A DNA stretch of 46,617 nucleotides from contig CABUKD010000013.1 of the NCBI GenBank assembly GCA_902492105.1, positions 1 to 46,617 on the forward strand. Direction: 5' to 3'. The translations under genes were made by a program, and so were the position numbers. The stretch is from an uncultured Clostridium sp. Its GTDB lineage: Bacteria > Bacillota > Clostridia > TANB77 > CAG-508. The notes below the pieces were generated by a model. That model saw nothing but the letters and a program-made list of their open reading frames with translations, had not been told where the DNA came from and searched no databases. The number at the start of each line of letters is the position of its first letter. The first letter of the stretch is position 1. Of the stretch, positions 16,486 through 23,784 are shown one piece after another.

Positions 16486-18215
16486 TAGAAAAATTAATGA
16501 AGAAATATGCTTTGACCGAGCAGGGAGCAAAAGACTTTATTAAATCCACAATAAGCTGTACGATAACAGATTTAATTTTAATGATTCCAGTTGGCTTATT
16601 GTATTTATTAGTAAGCGATTTATTAAACGGAATAATACCAGTTTCACACTACTATATATATGGAATAGGAATTGTAGGAATTTTAGTTTTGCTTTATGTA
16701 AGTAACTATTTTCAATATAATGCTACATTTTTTAGTACATATATTGAAAGTGGAAAAAGAAGAATATCACTAGCTGAAAGATTAAGAAAGTTACCTCTTT
16801 CTTTCTTTGGAAAAAGAGATTTATCAGACTTAACAAGCGTGTTACTAACAGATTGTGAAAGAATAGAACATAATTTTTCACATATAATGCCTCAATTTTA
16901 TGGCTCTATTATTTCAACTTGTATTATTGCAATTAGTTTATTTTTCTTCGATTGGAGAATGGCTTTAGCAGCTTTATGGGTATTACCAATAGCACTAATA
17001 ATTGTCGGAACATCTGGAAAAGTACAAAATATATTTACAAGAAAGAAAAATGAAGCAGTAATTGATTGTACGGAAGGAATACAAGAATGTATTGAAACAG
17101 TAAGAGATTTAAAAGCCAATAATAGTGAAGATAGATATTTAGAGGGATTAACAAAGAAAATAAAAAAAGTAGAAAAGAAAAATATATTTGCTGAATTAGG
17201 TGTAGCAATATTTGTCATTAGTTCTTCATTGTTATTAAAATTTGGAATTGGAACTGTTGCATTAGTTGGTTCATATTTATTATTAAACAATCAAATAACC
17301 GTATTAACATTTTTTATGTTTTTATTAGTAGTTTCAAGAATATATGAGCCTATGAATAACACATTAGTTAATTTAGCAGCAATTATTTCTTCAAAATTAA
17401 ACATTGAAAGAATGAACGAATTTTATGATTATCCTTTACAAGAAGGAAGTAAAAAATTAAAGACAAATGGATATGATATAGAATTTAAAAATGTAGAATT
17501 TGAATATAGTAAAGGTGAAACAGTATTAAAAAATGTATCATTTACAGCAAAACAAGGAGAAGTAACAGCATTAGTAGGTCCATCAGGAGGAGGAAAAACA
17601 ACTATATCAAAATTATGTGCTAGATTTTGGGATGCTACAAAAGGAAAAATTTTATTGGGTGGAATAGATATATCCAAAGTAGATCCAGAAACTTTACTAA
17701 ATAATTATTCAATAGTATTTCAAGATGTAACATTATTTGATAATACTGTTATGGAAAATATTAGAATAGGAAAAAAAGGTGCAACAGATGATGAAGTAAT
17801 AAAAGCAGCTAAACAAGCTAAATGTGATGAATTTATTAAAAACTTACCAGAAGGATATAATACTTATATTGGAGAAAATGGTTGCAATTTATCTGGAGGA
17901 GAAAGACAAAGAATATCTATAGCAAGAGCAATTTTAAAAGATTCTCCTGTAATTTTATTAGACGAGGCAACAGCATCATTAGATGCAGAAAATGAAACTG
18001 AAATACAAGAAGCTATTTCAAAATTAGTAAAAAATAAAACTGTATTAATTATTGCACATAGAATGAGAACTGTTACAAATGCAGATAAAATAGTTCTATT
18101 AAAAGATGGAGTTGTTAAAGAACAAGGCTCTCCAAAAGAATTATTAGGAAAAGATAGTATATTTAAAGATATGGTTAATAAACAACAAGAATCTATGGAA
18201 TGGAAATTAAATTAG
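16482..18215 (+). CDS. ABC exporter-fold half-transporter, YbtQ/IrtB-like subunit 2
   Basis: This 577-residue protein has a six-helix membrane domain (about 20-300) and an ATPase with Walker A GPSGGGKT, the signature LSGGERQRISIARAIL and Walker B VILLDEATASLDAENE. Both subunits therefore keep full catalytic motifs, unlike many heterodimeric exporters that have one degenerate site. It starts within the stop of subunit 1 (ATGA). Both proteins end with a similar SMEWK/SISWK tail. The heterodimer should act in the membrane on a substrate sensed by the AraC regulator. Confidence 0.9.
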   Translation: MIEKLMKKYALTEQGAKDFIKSTISCTITDLILMIPVGLLYLLVSDLLNGIIPVSHYYIYGIGIVGILVLLYVSNYFQYNATFFSTYIESGKRRISLAERLRKLPLSFFGKRDLSDLTSVLLTDCERIEHNFSHIMPQFYGSIISTCIIAISLFFFDWRMALAALWVLPIALIIVGTSGKVQNIFTRKKNEAVIDCTEGIQECIETVRDLKANNSEDRYLEGLTKKIKKVEKKNIFAELGVAIFVISSSLLLKFGIGTVALVGSYLLLNNQITVLTFFMFLLVVSRIYEPMNNTLVNLAAIISSKLNIERMNEFYDYPLQEGSKKLKTNGYDIEFKNVEFEYSKGETVLKNVSFTAKQGEVTALVGPSGGGKTTISKLCARFWDATKGKILLGGIDISKVDPETLLNNYSIVFQDVTLFDNTVMENIRIGKKGATDDEVIKAAKQAKCDEFIKNLPEGYNTYIGENGCNLSGGERQRISIARAILKDSPVILLDEATASLDAENETEIQEAISKLVKNKTVLIIAHRMRTVTNADKIVLLKDGVVKEQGSPKELLGKDSIFKDMVNKQQESMEWKLN

Positions 18216-18228
18216 ATAGGAGTTTGAT

Positions 18229-19008
18229 ATGGAGAATATTGCAATAGGTCTTTTAATACCTTTTTTAGGAACTACATTAGGTTCTGCAATGGTGTTTTTA
18301 ATGAAAAATAAAATGAACACAAAAGTACAAAAGCTGTTACTAGGATTTGCATCTGGAGTAATGATAGCAGCCTCAATATGGTCTTTAATTACACCGTCAA
18401 TAGAAATGGCAGAAGAACAAGGGATAGTATCATGGATTCCTGCTGCTATAGGATTTTTATTTGGAATTATCTTTTTGTTAGTTTTAGATAGTATAATACC
18501 TCATTTACACTTAAATTCAAAAAAGCCAGAGGGTATAAAAGCTAAATTAAAAAATACAACTATGATGGTACTTGCAGTAACCTTACATAACATTCCAGAA
18601 GGGATGGCTGTTGGAGTTGTATTTGCAGGAGTTTTGGCACAAAACACAACGATTACTCTCGCAGGTGCATTTGCATTATCAATAGGAATAGCAATACAGA
18701 ACTTTCCAGAAGGTGCAATAATATCAATGCCATTAAAAAACGAAGGGATGTCAAAACCAAAAGCATTTTTATATGGTACATTATCTGGAATTGTAGAGCC
18801 AATAGGAGCAATAATTACAATTCTTCTTACAGGAATTGTAACACCGATATTACCATATTTATTATCTTTTGCAGCAGGTGCAATGATTTATGTTGTTGTT
18901 GAAGAATTGATACCAGAATCACAAGCAGGTGAACATTCTAATATTGGTACTATCGGTGTTGCAATAGGTTTTGTTATAATGATGATTTTAGATGTTGCAC
19001 TTGGATAA
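18229..19008 (+). CDS. ZIP-family divalent metal transporter
   Basis: This 259-residue membrane protein has about eight helices. The metal-site motifs are HNIPEGMAVG and NFPEGAIISMPL on the two central helices, and HLHLN on a short cytoplasmic loop. It fits the ZupT/GufA branch of ZIP importers for zinc, iron or manganese. It starts 13 nt after the ABC pair with AGGAG upstream, so it is likely co-transcribed. That adds weight to a metal or metallophore theme for this operon. A terminator with repeated sequence follows. Confidence 0.9.
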   Translation: MENIAIGLLIPFLGTTLGSAMVFLMKNKMNTKVQKLLLGFASGVMIAASIWSLITPSIEMAEEQGIVSWIPAAIGFLFGIIFLLVLDSIIPHLHLNSKKPEGIKAKLKNTTMMVLAVTLHNIPEGMAVGVVFAGVLAQNTTITLAGAFALSIGIAIQNFPEGAIISMPLKNEGMSKPKAFLYGTLSGIVEPIGAIITILLTGIVTPILPYLLSFAAGAMIYVVVEELIPESQAGEHSNIGTIGVAIGFVIMMILDVALG

Positions 19009-19028
19009 ATTTATAATTTTATTGTGTA

Positions 19029-19059
19029 GAGAATCATTAGAAATAGTGATTCTCTTTTT
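19029..19059 (+). terminator. Shared-sequence terminator, copy 2
   Basis: The stem GAGAATCA / TGATTCTC is followed by five T. It is nearly identical to 12813-12842 and 21474-21504. Confidence 0.88.
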
Positions 19060-19086
19060 GAGTGTAAAAATTTTTTCAAAAATCTA

Positions 19087-19132
19087 TTGACAAAATGTTA
19101 TAAAGTGTTATACTGTAATTATAACAGTAAAC
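19087..19132 (+). promoter_or_regulatory. Promoter and probable YtrA-type operator
   Basis: TTGACA (19087-19092) and TATACT (19109-19114) are separated by 16 bp. TACTGT-N7-ACAGTA begins inside the -10 box, and a wider TGTTATA/TATAACA pair also spans it. A repressor bound here would block the promoter, which fits autorepression by the GntR protein encoded next. Confidence 0.65.
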
Positions 19133-19151
19133 AACAGTAAGGAGGAAAGCT

Positions 19152-19529
19152 ATGAATATAATAATAAGTAATAATAGTAGTGTACCAATTTATGAACAAA
19201 TAAAAAATGCTATTAAAGATGCTATAATTTCCAACGAATTAAAAGAAGAAGAAATGTTACCTTCAGTCAGAAATTTAGCAAATGACTTAAAAATAAGTTT
19301 TCTTACAGTAAAAAAGGCTTATGATGAACTAGAACAAGAAGAATTTATAAAAACAGTACAAGGAAAGGGAAGTTTTGTTACACCAAAAAATTTAGAAATA
19401 ATAAAAGAAGAAAAGCTAAAAGAAATTCAAGACTATATAGAAAAGATTTATAATATTTCAAAAATAGCAAATATTTCGGAAGATGAAATAAAAGAATTAT
19501 TTAATATGATTTTTAAGGGGGAAATTTAG
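19152..19529 (+). CDS. GntR-family regulator, YtrA-like
   Basis: This short GntR protein (125 residues) has the winged helix at about 10-78: VPIYEQIKNAIKDAIISNEL, LPSVRNLANDLKISFLTVKKAYDELE and GKGSFV. The small C-terminal part (about 80-125) is helical, as in the YtrA subfamily, and lacks a large effector domain. GGAGG precedes the ATG. It directly precedes an ABC ATPase and a permease, the standard YtrA arrangement in which the regulator represses its own transporter operon until cell-wall antibiotic stress. Confidence 0.9.
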   Translation: MNIIISNNSSVPIYEQIKNAIKDAIISNELKEEEMLPSVRNLANDLKISFLTVKKAYDELEQEEFIKTVQGKGSFVTPKNLEIIKEEKLKEIQDYIEKIYNISKIANISEDEIKELFNMIFKGEI

Positions 19530-19530
19530 A

Positions 19531-20388
19531 ATGGATAATAATATTGAATTACAAAATGTTTCAAAGAAATATAAAGATTTTGAACTTAAAAAGATTTCTT
19601 TCAATGTACCACAAGGTAGTATTGTAGGGCTAATAGGAGAAAATGGAGCAGGAAAAACCACTACAATTAAATCAATACTAAATATTACTAAATCAGAAGG
19701 AACAGTAAAGATATTTGGAAAAGATAGTAAAAAGAACGAAAAAGAGATTAAAGAAGAAATTGGTGTTGTGTTAGATGATAGCTTTTTATCAGAATATCTA
19801 ACTGCAAAGCAAGTCAATTCTATAATGAAAGATTTTTATAAAAATTGGGATGAAAATAAATATATAAATCTTTTAAAACAATTTAATTTACCTACAGATA
19901 AACTAATAAAAGATTTTTCAAGTGGTATGAAAATGAAACTAAAGATTGCAACAGCAATATCTCATAATCCTAAACTTTTAATATTAGATGAACCGACAAG
20001 TGGTCTTGATCCAGTTGTAAGAAATGAAATACTAGATATTTTTAGAAAATATATTGAAGAAGATGAAACAAGGTCAATATTATTATCAACACATATTACA
20101 ACAGATTTAGAGCATATATCAGATTATATAGTATTTATAGAAAAAGGAAAAATAATTTTTGATTTACCAACAGATGAATTGCTTGAAAACTATGGAATAA
20201 TTAAATGTAGTAAAGAGGACTTTATTAGACTAGATGAAAAAGATTATATTGCTTATCAAAAAGGAAAATACCAATACGAGGTATTAACAGATGATAAAAG
20301 CAAAATAAGAAGTAAATATAATATTACAACTATTGATAAACCATCTATTGAAGATATAATGTTATTTTATATTAAGGGGGAGAAATAA
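19531..20388 (+). CDS. ABC transporter ATPase, YtrB-like
   Basis: This 285-residue ATPase has Walker A GENGAGKTT, a Q-loop region near VVLDDSFL, the signature DFSSGMKMKLKIATAI, Walker B LLILDEPTSGLDP and the H-loop STHITTDLEH. A C-terminal extension of about 80 residues follows the core. It starts 1 nt after the GntR stop and is followed 2 nt later by the permease, so the three form a tight operon. GGGGG serves as the ribosome site. Confidence 0.9.
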   Translation: MDNNIELQNVSKKYKDFELKKISFNVPQGSIVGLIGENGAGKTTTIKSILNITKSEGTVKIFGKDSKKNEKEIKEEIGVVLDDSFLSEYLTAKQVNSIMKDFYKNWDENKYINLLKQFNLPTDKLIKDFSSGMKMKLKIATAISHNPKLLILDEPTSGLDPVVRNEILDIFRKYIEEDETRSILLSTHITTDLEHISDYIVFIEKGKIIFDLPTDELLENYGIIKCSKEDFIRLDEKDYIAYQKGKYQYEVLTDDKSKIRSKYNITTIDKPSIEDIMLFYIKGEK

Positions 20389-20390
20389 TT

Positions 20391-21065
20391 ATGATAAAAG
20401 GATTATTAAAAAAAGATTTATATAATTTAGCAACGTATAAAGCATCATTAATTATAATAGTTTTATTTTGTGGTATTGCAATAATAGGAACAGATGCCAT
20501 TACTATTGCACCAACTGTAATTTGTGCAATAGTAGGTATGATTTCATTATCTACTTTTAGTTATGATGAAATGTCAAAATCTAATAGATATATTTTAACA
20601 TTACCAGCTAATAGAAAAGAATTAGTAACAGAAAAATATATTTTAGCAATAGGAGCAACAGTATTAGGTGGAATATTAGGAATGTTAATTACTGTGATAG
20701 TTGTAAATATTATGAATTATATAAGACCAGAAAATATAATAAATCTTGATTATCAGAGTTTAATCATAGCAACAATGGGAGGTATATTTGGAATATCTTT
20801 CTTGCAAGCTGTTCAAATTCCTAGTATGTATAAATGGGGAGCAGAAAAAGGAAGAATCCAAATGTTTATATTAGTGCTTATTATAGTTGTTATGCTTGGA
20901 GGAATTTACTTTTTAATAAATAAAACAAATATCAATATTGATATGGAAATGTTAAATAATTTTATAACTAAATTTGGTGTATGGATATTAATTATAAGCA
21001 CAATAATTATGTATTTTATATCTTATAAAATTGCATATAAAATATATAAAAATAAAGAAGAATAG
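20391..21065 (+). CDS. ABC-2 type permease of the YtrA-linked transporter
   Basis: This 224-residue membrane protein has six hydrophobic segments. The early motif TFSYDEMSKSNRYILTLPANRKELVTEKYI is cited by position only (about 50-82); its core YDEMSKSNRYILTLP is common to the ABC-2 permeases that accompany YtrB-like ATPases. The substrate is unknown. It is the last gene of the operon that starts at 19152. Confidence 0.85.
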   Translation: MIKGLLKKDLYNLATYKASLIIIVLFCGIAIIGTDAITIAPTVICAIVGMISLSTFSYDEMSKSNRYILTLPANRKELVTEKYILAIGATVLGGILGMLITVIVVNIMNYIRPENIINLDYQSLIIATMGGIFGISFLQAVQIPSMYKWGAEKGRIQMFILVLIIVVMLGGIYFLINKTNINIDMEMLNNFITKFGVWILIISTIIMYFISYKIAYKIYKNKEE

Positions 21066-21093
21066 CCTATAACCTGCAAATAGCAGTTTATAT

Positions 21094-21437
21094 ACAAATG
21101 TAGCAACAATAATCTAATTAAATATTTTTAAGGAGGAATGGATATGAACAGAAAATTATCTTATAATGGGAAAGAATTATACCAGATGACAATTAGTGAA
21201 CTTGAAGAACAACTAAAAACAAATCAAAAAAGAATACTTGTAAGAAGTTTATTCTTGCTTTTGGTAACTTTGGCAGCTGGATTTACTATGCCTATTTTGG
21301 TTATTTTTCCTATCGCAGTTCTTGTCATCACAGACTATTGGATATTACAAAACAACAAAGAGATTAGAAGAGAAATCGAAAGAAGATAGTTAAAGTTCAA
21401 TATGCGACTGGTTTAAGGTTGTATATGTTGCTACATG
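21094..21437. repeat. Inverted ATGTAGCAACA pair flanking a small gene
   Basis: ATGTAGCAACA near 21098 recurs in inverted form (TGTTGCTACAT) near 21426-21436. The two arms enclose the 81-residue ORF. The purpose is not known; this could be an mRNA end-to-end pairing or the ends of a small element. Confidence 0.45.
21144..21389 (+). CDS. Small two-helix membrane protein, unknown function
   Basis: This 81-residue protein starts MNRKLSYNGKELYQMTISEL. A charged N-terminal helix (about 14-30) is followed by a hydrophobic hairpin (about 34-66) and a basic tail ending REIERR. AGGAGG lies 7 nt before ATG 21144, which is preferred to the in-frame ATG at 21138. No family is recognised. It is bounded by the inverted ATGTAGCAACA pair and a terminator, so it may be an independent unit. 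Confidence 0.65.
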   Translation: MNRKLSYNGKELYQMTISELEEQLKTNQKRILVRSLFLLLVTLAAGFTMPILVIFPIAVLVITDYWILQNNKEIRREIERR

Positions 21438-21440
21438 AAA

Positions 21441-21469
21441 TTGCTAATTGTTTTATCTGCAATTAGTAC
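21441..21469 (+). repeat. Dispersed TGCTAATTG hairpin, copy C
   Basis: TTGCTAATTG / CAATTAGTAC forms a stem of at least 7 bp directly in front of terminator copy 3, the same order as copy B and terminator copy 1. Confidence 0.6.
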
Positions 21470-21473
21470 GAGA

Positions 21474-21504
21474 GAGAATCATTAGAAATAGTGATTCTCT
21501 TTTT
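21474..21504 (+). terminator. Shared-sequence terminator, copy 3
   Basis: The stem GAGAATCA / TGATTCTC is followed by five T. It is nearly identical to the copies at 12813 and 19029. Confidence 0.88.
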
Positions 21505-21773
21505 GCAGTAAAAATTTATAAAATAATACAATTAAATAGTGGAAAATTTTATAATTTTGTGGTAACATACAAAAGTATTTATAAAAATGAAATAAAAAAT
21601 ATATAAAATTAGTAATAAAAAGTCAGAAAAGAATTTTTAAATAAGTAATATAAAAACAGTTGATTTTGGCGATAAAATAAGCAATGTTAAGTTTTGTTGA
21701 CAATCTTCCAAGTATAATTGGTAGATTTAATTGACACTAAATTCTATAATTATATCAAAGGGAGGAATAAAAA

Positions 21774-22532
21774 ATGAAATTTAATGAAAAATTAATTGAA
21801 TTAAGAAAAAAAGAAGGTTTATCACAAGAACAATTAGGTAACAAAGTTAATGTAAGTAGACAAACGGTAAGCAAATGGGAATTAGGTGAAACAACCCCAG
21901 AATTAGAAAAATTGATAGAATTAAGTAAAGTTTTCAACATTTCTATTGATAAATTAGTTGGAAAAGAAAATGATGAAACTTTAAATGGAGATCAAAGAAT
22001 TTTTTATGGAAAAGTTAGGCTAGATTACGAATATAAAAGTAAGACAAAAATTAAAGGTATTCCATTAGTTCATATCAATCTAGGCTTTGGAATAAGGAGA
22101 GCAAAAGGAATAATTGCTATTGGAAATATTGCACAAGGTTTATTTGCAATAGGTGGAATTGCAATGGGATTATTGGCATTAGGTGGAATACCTTTAGGGT
22201 TAATCTCGTTAGGAGGAATTGCAATAGCTTTATTTTTAGCTTTTGGAGGACTAGCATTAGCACCTGTTGCTATTGGTGGACTTGCAATAGGTATAATTTC
22301 TATTGGTGGATTAGCGATAGGAATGTACTCTTTTGGTGGAGCTGCACTTGCTTCTAATATTGGTGTTGGAGGATATGCTTCAGGACATATTGCTGTGGGA
22401 GAACAAACAAGTGGAGATATAATATTTAATACAGCACAAGAGCTTTCAAAAGAAAATATAGTAAATGTTGTTTTACAAGAATTTCCGAAAATTCCGAAGT
22501 TTTTATTAAGTTTGATTAAAATGACTATATAG
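21774..22532 (+). CDS. XRE-family HTH protein with ten-residue Gly-Gly repeat domain
   Basis: This 252-residue protein has an N-terminal XRE helix-turn-helix (about 6-60; LSQEQLGNKVNVSRQTVSKW). Residues 112-212 carry about ten tandem repeats of ten residues with the pattern hydrophobic-x-x-GG-hydrophobic-A-hydrophobic-G. Gly-Gly pairs fall at 127, 137, 147, 158, 168, 178, 188 and 199, so the register slips by one residue twice. The repeats contain no charged residues and could form a membrane-inserted or solenoid structure. A short amphipathic tail follows. GGGAGG precedes the ATG. The DNA-binding part is sure; the repeat domain's role is unknown. Confidence 0.85.
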   Translation: MKFNEKLIELRKKEGLSQEQLGNKVNVSRQTVSKWELGETTPELEKLIELSKVFNISIDKLVGKENDETLNGDQRIFYGKVRLDYEYKSKTKIKGIPLVHINLGFGIRRAKGIIAIGNIAQGLFAIGGIAMGLLALGGIPLGLISLGGIAIALFLAFGGLALAPVAIGGLAIGIISIGGLAIGMYSFGGAALASNIGVGGYASGHIAVGEQTSGDIIFNTAQELSKENIVNVVLQEFPKIPKFLLSLIKMTI

Positions 22533-22592
22533 TTACTTTTGAGATAAATTGTTATAAAAATATTTTTAATAATTAAAGTTATGGAGGAAAAA

Positions 22593-22985
22593 ATGAAAGA
22601 ATCAAAAGTTATTACATTTATTGGTGGTTTTTATATATTTGGTGGAATTATTGCTTTATTATCATTGTTATTTAATGGTAGTCAACTAAATTTAGTGTTT
22701 AATTTACCTAATATTCCAGATTATATTGTAAAATTATTACTTGCTATTGTATATATTCCATTGGGATATTTATATATAAGAAGAATAAAATATACAAATT
22801 GGATTATACTAATTCTTGCAATTTTAACTTTCTGTGTTAGTGCAGACTTGACAACAAAACTAAATACTCAACCGTATATTGGAAACCTACTATATTCATT
22901 ATTTGTTATAATTGCTACAATAATCAGAAGAAAAGAGTTTGTAAAAAATATTAAAACTATATTTAATAAAGAAGACAACAATTAA
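22593..22985 (+). CDS. Four-helix membrane protein, unknown function
   Basis: This 130-residue protein has about four hydrophobic helices (7-29, 44-64, 70-88 and 98-112) and a basic tail. ATG 22593 is chosen because TGGAGG lies just upstream; an in-frame ATG at 22581 overlaps that site. It follows the XRE repeat protein by 60 nt and precedes a terminator, so the two may be a unit. No family is recognised. Confidence 0.65.
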   Translation: MKESKVITFIGGFYIFGGIIALLSLLFNGSQLNLVFNLPNIPDYIVKLLLAIVYIPLGYLYIRRIKYTNWIILILAILTFCVSADLTTKLNTQPYIGNLLYSLFVIIATIIRRKEFVKNIKTIFNKEDNN

Positions 22986-23000
22986 AAATTATTTAATATA

Positions 23001-23041
23001 GAGAGTTGCTTATAAAAAGTAACTCTCACTTTTACTTTTTT
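23001..23041 (+). terminator. Terminator before third two-component system
   Basis: The stem GAGAGTT / AACTCTC (23001-23027) is followed by ACTTTTACTTTTTT. Confidence 0.8.
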
Positions 23042-23055
23042 ATAAAATTTTCTCC

Positions 23056-23090
23056 AACTACACCAAAACTACACAATTAAGATATATAAT
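23056..23090 (+). promoter_or_regulatory. Direct-repeat operator and promoter of third two-component system
   Basis: AACTACA at 23056-23062 and 23067-23073 is repeated with an 11-bp period, upstream of TATAAT (23085-23090). The same repeats with the same period occur before the transporter operon at 25171-25199. This is typical of OmpR/PhoB-class regulators binding in tandem over the -35 region. Confidence 0.7.
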
Positions 23091-23109
23091 ACATTCGGAG
23101 GAAAAAGCA

Positions 23110-23784
23110 ATGAAAAAAATATTAGTAGTAGAAGATGAAAAAGACATACAAAATATAATAAAAGCATTTTTAGAAAATGCAAAATATAAAGTAGAAACGG
23201 CAGACGATGGATTAGATGCAATAAATCTTATACAAAATAATAACTATGATTTAATTTTATTAGATATAATGTTACCTAAAATTGATGGCTTTACTGTATG
23301 TGAAATGATAAGAAAAAATAGCAATGTACCAATTATTATATTAACAGCACTAACTGATGAAGAAAATCAATTAAAAGGTTTTGATAAATTAGCAGATGAC
23401 TATATAACAAAACCATTTTCAATGCCGATACTTTTAAAACATATAGAGGCTATATTTAGAAGAACAAATAATAGTAATGAAAATACAAGTATTTTAAAAT
23501 ATAAAAATATAATATTAAATACAGAAAATTATGAGGTGTATGTAGATAATCAAAAAATAACTCTAACATTTAGAGAATATGAAATACTAAAGTTATTTTT
23601 AGAAAATCAGGGAAAAGTCTTTACAAGAGATAATATCCTAAACTCTATATGGAATTATGACTATTTCGGAGATGATAAAATAGTAAATACACACATTAAA
23701 AATATTCGTAAAAAATTAGGATATGAATATATAGAAACAGTTAGAGGGGTGGGATATAAAATTGATAAAGAAGATAAAAAGTAG
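23110..23784 (+). CDS. OmpR-family response regulator (third system)
   Basis: This 224-residue regulator has a receiver with E8-D9-E10, phospho-acceptor D52 in LLDIMLP and K101 in ITKPFS. The winged helix contains LTFREYEILKLFL and HIKNIRKKLG and ends TVRGVGYKID, all typical of OmpR/PhoB proteins. CGGAGG precedes the ATG. It overlaps the kinase gene by 23 nt. Direct repeats in its own promoter and in the promoter at 25171 make autoregulation and control of the FtsX-type transporter likely. Confidence 0.93.
   Translation: MKKILVVEDEKDIQNIIKAFLENAKYKVETADDGLDAINLIQNNNYDLILLDIMLPKIDGFTVCEMIRKNSNVPIIILTALTDEENQLKGFDKLADDYITKPFSMPILLKHIEAIFRRTNNSNENTSILKYKNIILNTENYEVYVDNQKITLTFREYEILKLFLENQGKVFTRDNILNSIWNYDYFGDDKIVNTHIKNIRKKLGYEYIETVRGVGYKIDKEDKK

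Larger units (their letters stand above)
21390..21773. other. Intergenic region with hairpins and tandem promoter-like motifs
   Basis: This 384-bp stretch has no gene. It contains the right arm of the ATGTAGCAACA pair, hairpin copy C (21441-21469), terminator copy 3 (21474-21504), and about 190 bp of plain AT-rich DNA. Two close pairs follow: TTGACA 21697-21702 with TATAAT 21713-21718, and TTGACA 21731-21736 with TATAAT 21745-21750. Their spacings of 10 and 8 bp are too short for an ordinary promoter. Confidence 0.7.

Noticed and set aside
16898..17290. 130-residue - strand ORF in the second ABC half-transporter
   Set aside because: Shadow ORF opposite membrane helices of an intact ABC protein.
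22200..22380. 30-bp periodic DNA as a possible CRISPR or tandem DNA repeat
   Set aside because: The period is at protein level (Gly-Gly decapeptides) and codons vary between units; there are no spacers.
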